Assembly (NCBI RefSeq): GCF_947367035.1
Contig: NZ_CANBCA010000016.1
Span: 1 to 34,591, forward strand
DNA: 34,591 bases
DNA from: an uncultured Helicobacter sp.
GTDB lineage: Bacteria > Campylobacterota > Campylobacteria > Campylobacterales > Helicobacteraceae
Reading direction: 5' to 3'
A program made the position numbers and the translations under genes. This document shows, piece after piece, positions 29,255-34,591 of the stretch; within the stretch, counting starts at the first letter, position 1, and each line of letters begins with the position of its first letter. Under the pieces are notes generated by a model. The model was not told the origin of the DNA. It did no database searches and saw only the letters and a list, made by a program, of their open reading frames with translations.

Positions 29255-30649
29255 TTAGCATAATTTTTCTTGCGAAAAAATAGTTAATATCTTTTTACTT
29301 GGGATATTAGATAAAGAAACGAGCTTATTAACCATAGCAATAGGAATAAAAGATTTTTCATATAAATCACATTTAAGCCGAAACAATACTTCTAAAATAT
29401 TTTTTAATGAGAGAAAATCTTCAATTTTTGGTTGTTTGATATAATCCTTGTATGTGATGCTTTCATCAAAAGGAATCGCAACATCTAAAACAAAGGACAA
29501 TTCTTTTTCTTTTCTTACAAACATCTTAATCCCAAAATAAGTATTTTCTCCAAAAACTGAAGTATTGTTGCCTGTAATGTATTTTTTCATATAATCTAAA
29601 TTTGGCAAAAGAATGCTTCCTAGAGGGATTTTAGATTCTATATTTTTAAGATGTTCTACAAACATACCACTTTTATCCAAGCCTACAAGATTAATATAGC
29701 TTATATTTTCATTCAAAGATTTTGCATAAAGAAATTGTATAAACGGACGCACAATTTTAAAAGCAAAATCATCAAGACGACTAAATAAAGCCAAAGGACC
29801 ATCTTTGATAAAGAGAATCTTTGGTAGCCATTGTATAGTGTTTTCTTCAAAAAGGAATCGAAACATTGAAAGCATTAAAATAATTTCAAAAGCACTCATA
29901 ATGTAGGATTCTATAAGCGTTGCTCCATTGATTTCATCAATGAGAGTATGTAAGTCAAAACAATCTGTAATGTAAATGATATTTTCACATTCTGAACATT
30001 TTACAAAATTATTTTGCTCATCTAAATAATTGGGGGTTTGCTTTTGGAATGTCTGCATTTTCTTGCAGTGAGGACACGCAAATGTTATAGAACTTTTCCC
30101 TTTAGAATTTGAATCTAAATATTCTTTAAAAATGAGCCATTTAATTGTATGGATAAATGAACTCTTTTCATTTCCCTCGCTTAAATAATTTTTGAGGAAA
30201 ACTTCTTCATAAAGTGTTTTTCTAAATGTAGAGATAAAATCCTCATTTTTTAAACGAATATTTTGTGTGGGTATCACAAAGCTAAATCGTTCAAGATTCT
30301 CTAATTTGCCTATATCGCTTGGGTTAATTGTTTGTTGCCTTTCAACTACTTCTAAATCTTTAACACTAAACATAAGAATACCTATATTGTAGTAACAAAG
30401 TTTTTGTGAGGGAAAATTATCATTGATATTTACTTCTTGGTAGCCACCATCTATTGTGATGACGCGTTCAATGCAAGAGGAAAATTTGTTTTGTATGTTA
30501 GATATTGGTGAAGTGATAGCTTGAGAATCAACTTCCAAAGGTAGATTTTGTCCTATCTTTTCGCATTTTGCAAGATAATCTTTAACCTTTGGATTCTCAA
30601 TAATATATTGATGATTGATTTTGGAGGCTTTTTCATTAAAATATGCCAT
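29255..30649 (-). CDS. NurA-domain nuclease with zinc-finger insert
   Basis: 464 residues. NurA motifs in order: VITIDGGYQEV (Asp 67), LFIKDGPLALFSRL (Asp 283) and NLVGLDKSGMF (Asp 325); these are the metal-binding acidic residues of the RNase H-like NurA fold. Between them lies a CPHC...CSEC zinc ribbon (192-221), unusual for NurA. NurA is a 5'-3' exonuclease/endonuclease that works with the hexameric HerA translocase. The ATG follows the HerA stop by one base, so the pair is co-translated. A methyltransferase precedes HerA. Confidence 0.85.
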   Translation of the reverse strand: MAYFNEKASKINHQYIIENPKVKDYLAKCEKIGQNLPLEVDSQAITSPISNIQNKFSSCIERVITIDGGYQEVNINDNFPSQKLCYYNIGILMFSVKDLEVVERQQTINPSDIGKLENLERFSFVIPTQNIRLKNEDFISTFRKTLYEEVFLKNYLSEGNEKSSFIHTIKWLIFKEYLDSNSKGKSSITFACPHCKKMQTFQKQTPNYLDEQNNFVKCSECENIIYITDCFDLHTLIDEINGATLIESYIMSAFEIILMLSMFRFLFEENTIQWLPKILFIKDGPLALFSRLDDFAFKIVRPFIQFLYAKSLNENISYINLVGLDKSGMFVEHLKNIESKIPLGSILLPNLDYMKKYITGNNTSVFGENTYFGIKMFVRKEKELSFVLDVAIPFDESITYKDYIKQPKIEDFLSLKNILEVLFRLKCDLYEKSFIPIAMVNKLVSLSNIPSKKILTIFSQEKLC

Positions 30650-30650
30650 T

Positions 30651-32549
30651 TTAATCCCTTACTTCAAATTTTTGAATCTGAACAGGCACAATAAAATTAT
30701 TGGAATAAGTTTTTACTCTAGCAAACCCTACATCGCTATTGCGGATAATATTTTGAGAGAAATCAGCAAAATCATAATACTTTTCTAACGCTTTAATTTC
30801 ATCTTTATTGTTAAGATGAGAAATAAACCAATTTTGCGTATTTTTTAAAATACTTGGAGCAATAGAGCTGACCTCTTGAGTAGAATAACTAATGCCAATT
30901 TTAAGCTTTGCTCCCTCTTTTGCCAAACGATTATAAATGTTTTTTAAATCTTTATCATCTTTTGGAAAAATATTATGTGCTTCTTCAAAATACATTTGGA
31001 TAAATTCAGGCTCTTCATCATTAGTGAATTTTTCCATAGATTTTTTAAATATATACTCACAAAGCCTATCAATATATTTTTGCTGTGTTTCGGTTGAAGC
31101 GGTGGATAAATCTACTAAAATAATTTTTCCCTCACGCAATGCAGAATCTATATCTTTTTTATAGTCATTTTCACCTTTTAAGGAATGCAAATAATTAAAT
31201 TTTGTTAAAAATCTATAACCCGAAACCTTAGTCCCTTGAAACACTTTTAATAAAGATTCCCAATCCTTGTCTTCAGCATATTTTTTATCAATATTGCCAT
31301 TATTATTGTCTATCTTAATCTCATCAAAGTATTCGCAAGCCTTTTTTATATCTAACCCCTCTCTTGGTATAGAATTTAAAGTTGAGCTGCTAAAACCAGA
31401 AAACTTAAGTATTTGTTGTGGAGTTTCAAATTTAGCTCTATATAATATGCACTTATATAAGGCTTTTTTGCGCTCTTGATTGCGATATTCACTAGAGTTT
31501 TTATCACTAATATTTTCAAACATATTGATATTGGTAAAATGCGTTATATAGTCCGCTTTTTTATCAGATTGTGTAATTTCATCACACAGCAAGTTAAAGG
31601 ATTCTTCCAAAGTTTCATCATTATAAAAATTATACTGCACTGCTCTAACATCTGGGTGTTGTTGGGATTTTTTAAGCGAAGTGCTAAAGCGAATGACTCT
31701 TTGTTTAAATCTATCATAGATTGAGCCTTCATCTTGTCTATTGCTAAAGGTGTATTCACCATTAACATCAAAAATAATTTGCCCTATTTTTCTCTCTTGT
31801 TTTGTATTAAGATTTTCAATAGCACTGATAATAATCTTGATTGTATTAGACTTACCTGTTCTTGTCATTCCAAAAAAGGCTGTGCGTCTTGCAACTATAT
31901 CATTTGTCCTTAAGAAAACATCTGGAGCATAGTTTTTATCTTCATCATAAGATTGGCTAGAAGCATATCTTAGGATTCCTATCTTTTCTTGTGTTTCGTT
32001 ATTGCTAGATTCTGTATTCTCATTTACAATGATTTGTAGCTGCTGTTTTTGAGGCTTATACACTCTATAATTATGCGCTCCTAAGAAATTTTCTATATCT
32101 GTTCCAAAGATTAATTTTTTATCTTTATCTAAAAAGAATGTCCCTAGAACCCTACAAGATAAGCCCGAAAATTGATAAAAATATTTTGTATAAATATCTG
32201 GGTCTGTGTTTGCTCTATTTTCTTTTTTTGAAATATAAGAATCTGTCATACTTTGGATAATCTCTTTCTTTTGTGGAATTTCACAAACGCCAATCACTCT
32301 AAGTAAAATAGCCTCTGTTTGATTTTGTCTTAATTCATTATTATAAATTGCAACCAATAAACAGCCGTGAGGCAAACCTTTGATAGCATTCTTATCAAAA
32401 TCATTGACTAAGATTTTGGCTTCTTCGTAGTCCAAATCATACAAACTCCCAACAAAATTTTTATCTTTCTTAATTTCCTCAAAAAATTTTGTTTTTGCCT
32501 CTATCAACTCTCCTTGAGGTTTCTTTTGAAATTCATCTGTAATGCCCAT
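30651..32549 (-). CDS. HerA-like DNA translocase (FtsK/HerA ATPase)
   Basis: 632 residues. Walker A GMTRTGKSNT at 227-236, then IIFDVNGEY (typical HerA strand with Asp), and Walker B FIQMYFEEAHNIFP with Glu 522/523. The tail SNNFIVPVQIQKFEVRD is the belt that follows sensor motifs such as FISHLNNKDEIKALEKYY. HerA forms a hexamer that pumps double-stranded DNA for NurA. Starts 4 bases after the methyltransferase stop. In bacteria HerA-type ATPases with partner nucleases or Sir2 proteins serve in phage defence. Confidence 0.9.
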   Translation of the reverse strand: MGITDEFQKKPQGELIEAKTKFFEEIKKDKNFVGSLYDLDYEEAKILVNDFDKNAIKGLPHGCLLVAIYNNELRQNQTEAILLRVIGVCEIPQKKEIIQSMTDSYISKKENRANTDPDIYTKYFYQFSGLSCRVLGTFFLDKDKKLIFGTDIENFLGAHNYRVYKPQKQQLQIIVNENTESSNNETQEKIGILRYASSQSYDEDKNYAPDVFLRTNDIVARRTAFFGMTRTGKSNTIKIIISAIENLNTKQERKIGQIIFDVNGEYTFSNRQDEGSIYDRFKQRVIRFSTSLKKSQQHPDVRAVQYNFYNDETLEESFNLLCDEITQSDKKADYITHFTNINMFENISDKNSSEYRNQERKKALYKCILYRAKFETPQQILKFSGFSSSTLNSIPREGLDIKKACEYFDEIKIDNNNGNIDKKYAEDKDWESLLKVFQGTKVSGYRFLTKFNYLHSLKGENDYKKDIDSALREGKIILVDLSTASTETQQKYIDRLCEYIFKKSMEKFTNDEEPEFIQMYFEEAHNIFPKDDKDLKNIYNRLAKEGAKLKIGISYSTQEVSSIAPSILKNTQNWFISHLNNKDEIKALEKYYDFADFSQNIIRNSDVGFARVKTYSNNFIVPVQIQKFEVRD

Positions 32550-32553
32550 TTGC

Positions 32554-33789
32554 CTACTCCTTTTGCAAAACTAAGATTCTATCAATTTTTGTTGCCTTGC
32601 CTTTTTTTGCACCCCAAATTCTTGTTACTTTTTTTTCTTTATCATTGGCAATGACATCTTCTGCAATGTGTTTAAGTCGTAATTTGCACCCACCATTATT
32701 TTGTATGTAATCCCAAGTGTCTTTTGCAAGGTTGCGCTTGTCAATATCTCCAATAACAACAAAAGCATAGGATTTTGGCTTCAAAATTTTTTCCCAACTT
32801 TTGAAGAGTTCTTGCATATATTTAGCATAATTTTCAAATGCCAAATTATCTTTTAAACCTTTAATTTTTTGCATATTATGATAAATACTTACGTTCTTAT
32901 CTACTTCTTTTACTTCCTTATTGAGCAACCAAAGCCTAATCCAATTATATTTACCATAATTAATGTTTTTTAAGTATGGAGGGGAAGTAATAATGAGTTG
33001 GACACTATTTTCTCCATATTTTTTAATGATTTTTTTTGTGCTTTTGATTGCATCTTTATTAAAGCAATCACCTTTTTGATAAGAATCTAAACTTTGAAAT
33101 TCTTTTGTTTGATTTTGAAATAAATGCTCAATGCGTTGTTGTAAAAGTTTAAAAACATTTTGTTTTATTTTTTTAAGATGATGTTTGGCAATGAAATTAC
33201 GGATATAATTAGGCGACATACTAAAAGTATTAGGCATATCAATGCTACAATAAATTGAAGTCCCATCTTTTCTATGTTTGCCGTGCATAATTCCTGTTAA
33301 AACTGCAAGAATAAAATTATCAATCTTTCTATTTTTGTTTAAATTATTTTTTAGATATACAAGTTGTGGCAAGGTTTCGCTTTCTTCATAAAGCATTTTA
33401 ATATCATCTGAAATGTTTTTAATTTGTTTATTTGTAATGCGTGTAGTTGTGAAATCTTGTTTTAGTTTTTCGAGTCTTTTTTGTATATTATGTTTTTTGG
33501 GTATATCAATTTTACTTTTTGTTAGACACACTGCAAGTGGATTTAAGTCATTTCCTATCCCTTTTCTTCCCATTCTGCAAGCTTCAAATGCTGTTGTTCC
33601 TCTTCCAGAAAATGGGTCAAACACCAAATCCCCCTTTTGGGAATATTTTTTGATAAAATGATAAGGAAGATTAGGCGGAAACATTGCTAAATATGCGGTT
33701 ATTTGGTGTATTTTTGAAAAATCTCTACAAAAATATTGTTTATAGTCATTAGTATTTATTTCATCACTCAATATACTACTATTGCCCAT
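32554..33789 (-). CDS. site-specific DNA methyltransferase (TSPPY type)
   Basis: 411 residues. AdoMet motif I LVFDPFSGRGTTAFEA at 55-70, then GNDLNPLAV (motif II/III); the catalytic motif IV TSPPYL is at 268-273, followed by WKKILKPKSYAFVVIGDID-like sequence. The long (~200 residue) stretch between the two motifs may contain the recognition domain. TSPPY suggests N4-cytosine or N6-adenine methylation. First gene of a methylase-HerA-NurA operon, where it would mark self DNA. A 24-codon frame overlaps its start. Confidence 0.9.
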   Translation of the reverse strand: MGNSSILSDEINTNDYKQYFCRDFSKIHQITAYLAMFPPNLPYHFIKKYSQKGDLVFDPFSGRGTTAFEACRMGRKGIGNDLNPLAVCLTKSKIDIPKKHNIQKRLEKLKQDFTTTRITNKQIKNISDDIKMLYEESETLPQLVYLKNNLNKNRKIDNFILAVLTGIMHGKHRKDGTSIYCSIDMPNTFSMSPNYIRNFIAKHHLKKIKQNVFKLLQQRIEHLFQNQTKEFQSLDSYQKGDCFNKDAIKSTKKIIKKYGENSVQLIITSPPYLKNINYGKYNWIRLWLLNKEVKEVDKNVSIYHNMQKIKGLKDNLAFENYAKYMQELFKSWEKILKPKSYAFVVIGDIDKRNLAKDTWDYIQNNGGCKLRLKHIAEDVIANDKEKKVTRIWGAKKGKATKIDRILVLQKE

Positions 33790-33853
33790 AGCGTTTAGCC
33801 CTCATTTCTTGTAGTTGAGACAAAGACGAAAGTTTGGCAGCGATATTCCCCAT
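33779..33853 (-). CDS. 24-residue leader peptide before the methyltransferase
   Basis: ATG 33853 with a strong GGAGG ribosome site; helical peptide MGNIAAKLSSLSQLQEMRAK ending RYGQ. Its stop overlaps the methyltransferase start by 11 bases, a layout that couples translation. Possibly a small controller or just a coupling frame. Confidence 0.45.
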   Translation of the reverse strand: MGNIAAKLSSLSQLQEMRAKRYGQ

Positions 33854-33878
33854 TTCTTTGCGCCTCCATAAAATGTCT

Positions 33879-33887
33879 ATTATAGCA
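33879..33887 (-). promoter_or_regulatory. extended -10 promoter of the methylase-HerA-NurA operon
   Basis: TGCTATAAT on the minus strand (33887-33879), about 26 bases before the leader peptide start. No other promoter is visible within the operon. Confidence 0.65.
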
Positions 33888-33907
33888 TTAATTACCTAAA
33901 TTGCGCG

Positions 33908-34420
33908 TTACTTGATAGCCTTTAGGGATTCCCTCTCAAGCCTTAATAGCCACTCTTTGCGTTTCAAACCTCCCGCATAACCTGTGAGGCTTTTATCACT
34001 CCCAATCACTCGGTGGCAAGGGATAAGTAGCGCGATAGGATTTGCTCCTACTGCACCGCCCACAGCTTGAGCGGACATTTTGGCTATGCCTCTTTGGCAA
34101 GCGAGAGTTTGTGCAATCTCCTTGTAAGTTATCGTGCGTCCATAGGGGATTGTGCGTAAGATTGTCCATACAGATTCTCTAAAGGGTGTGCTTTGCGTGT
34201 GAAGTGGAGCTAGAGGCGGAGTGAAATGTGGAATCTCTCCGCTGAAGTAAATCTCTAACCATTGTTGCGTTTGGGCTAAAATCGGCGTTTGCTTCTGCAC
34301 ACAATCTTTTGGCAATGTAAAATACTTTTGCCCCTCAAACCATAAGCCAAGTAGTGCGCTTTCATCACTTGCAAGTGTGATTGTGCCAAGCGGTGAGTGA
34401 AATTGCTGCGTATAAATCAT
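33908..34420 (-). CDS. ogt: methylated-DNA-[protein]-cysteine S-methyltransferase (Ogt-type)
   Basis: 170 residues from ATG 34420 (GGAG five bases upstream; a longer start lacks one). STPFRESVWTILRTIPYGRTITYKEIAQ, then the active-site LLIPCHRVIGSDKSLTGYAGGLKRKEWLL, with the methyl-accepting Cys in PCHRV. It repairs O6-alkylguanine in a suicidal reaction. Together with the AlkC-like gene this gives the neighbourhood two alkylation-repair genes. Confidence 0.95.
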   Translation of the reverse strand: MIYTQQFHSPLGTITLASDESALLGLWFEGQKYFTLPKDCVQKQTPILAQTQQWLEIYFSGEIPHFTPPLAPLHTQSTPFRESVWTILRTIPYGRTITYKEIAQTLACQRGIAKMSAQAVGGAVGANPIALLIPCHRVIGSDKSLTGYAGGLKRKEWLLRLERESLKAIK

Positions 34421-34467
34421 TAAAACTCCACATATAATCAAAGGTAATGATGAAACGATTTTGCTCC

Positions 34468-34591
34468 TAAGCTCCGTTATCCCCGTCTTCTATAATTTCT
34501 ACTTTTTGTCCATTTTGTTGATATGTTTTCTTAAAATCTGATTCATCAGAGCAGTCATTATACTCTATTTCCAAAGTATTTTGATTTGGAC
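34468..34591 (-). CDS. partial hypothetical protein, C-terminal 40 residues
   Basis: A frame open at the window edge ends at TAG (34470-34468). The visible part is polar and acidic: TLEIEYNDCSDESDFKKTYQ, then a short basic stretch and VEIIEDGDNGA. No family can be given. Same strand as the Ogt-type gene, 47 bases upstream of it. Confidence 0.55.

Noticed and set aside
1-34591. CRISPR arrays, tRNA, rRNA or IS elements with inverted ends
   Set aside because: Looked for regular repeat-spacer units, cloverleaf-like segments and IS-type transposases other than the Mu type; none could be supported.

Overview
The window is AT-rich and points to a Helicobacter-like member of the Campylobacterota. 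The support is an Hcp-type Sel1-repeat lipoprotein, promoters that consist mainly of a TATAAT (often TGnTATAAT) -10 box with little -35, homopolymeric tracts used as switches, and a Mu-like prophage whose gene content recalls the Campylobacter CJIE1 element. The genus is an inference from these traits; no rRNA or other marker gene is present.

Positions 1 to about 14,650 are one end of a Mu-like prophage. The left part (1-3,095, + strand) is a late morphogenesis segment: the end of a Mu gp29-type portal protein, a MuF head protein with a C-terminal toxin-like nuclease domain, a PAPS-reductase-like protein and a gpG-type virion protein. It is followed by a small gene on the minus strand (3,150-3,431) and a secreted cargo pair (Cys-rich peptide plus endonuclease I DNase, 3,531-4,464). 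The early operon runs the other way (minus strand, 13.5 kb down to 4.46 kb): Ner-like regulator, a small hypothetical gene, MuA transposase, MuB ATPase, a sigma-region-4-like HTH peptide, several small proteins, Gam, a DUF2303-like pair, GemA and finally a Mor-type late activator, whose stop codon overlaps that of the DNase gene. The repressor (S24/CI-like) lies on the + strand at 13,791-14,501, sharing a back-to-back promoter region with the early operon. Six TTTTGTGA repeats beyond it probably mark transposase-binding sites at the prophage end. Late genes converge on early genes, unlike Mu, where both point the same way.

14,862-20,777 (minus strand) is a restriction-modification operon: a BcgI-like fusion of an N-terminal PD-(D/E)XK nuclease and an N6-adenine methylase, a Fic AMP-transferase coupled to it through TAATG, and a specificity subunit with three rather than two target-recognition domains. 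A run of 12 G inside hsdS sits just before the third domain, so slippage would toggle between two-domain and three-domain proteins. No HsdR helicase is in the window.

20,905-28,860 is chromosomal accessory DNA: an Hcp-like Sel1 lipoprotein bracketed by two copies of the same C-terminal coding scar, a periplasmic VWA protein, an arginase-family protein, a Vat/CatB acetyltransferase, a frameshifted secreted protein gene with an SH3-like tail, and an alkylation-linked operon (AlkC-like, VOC, TetR) with a perfect operator between its -35 and -10.

28,860-34,591 (minus strand) holds a TfoX-N protein, a tightly packed DNA methyltransferase-HerA-NurA operon that looks like a restriction-like defence system, an Ogt-type methyltransferase, and the end of an unidentified acidic protein. 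The methylase-HerA-NurA cassette and the three-domain phase-variable RM operon are the strongest candidates for unusual biology here.
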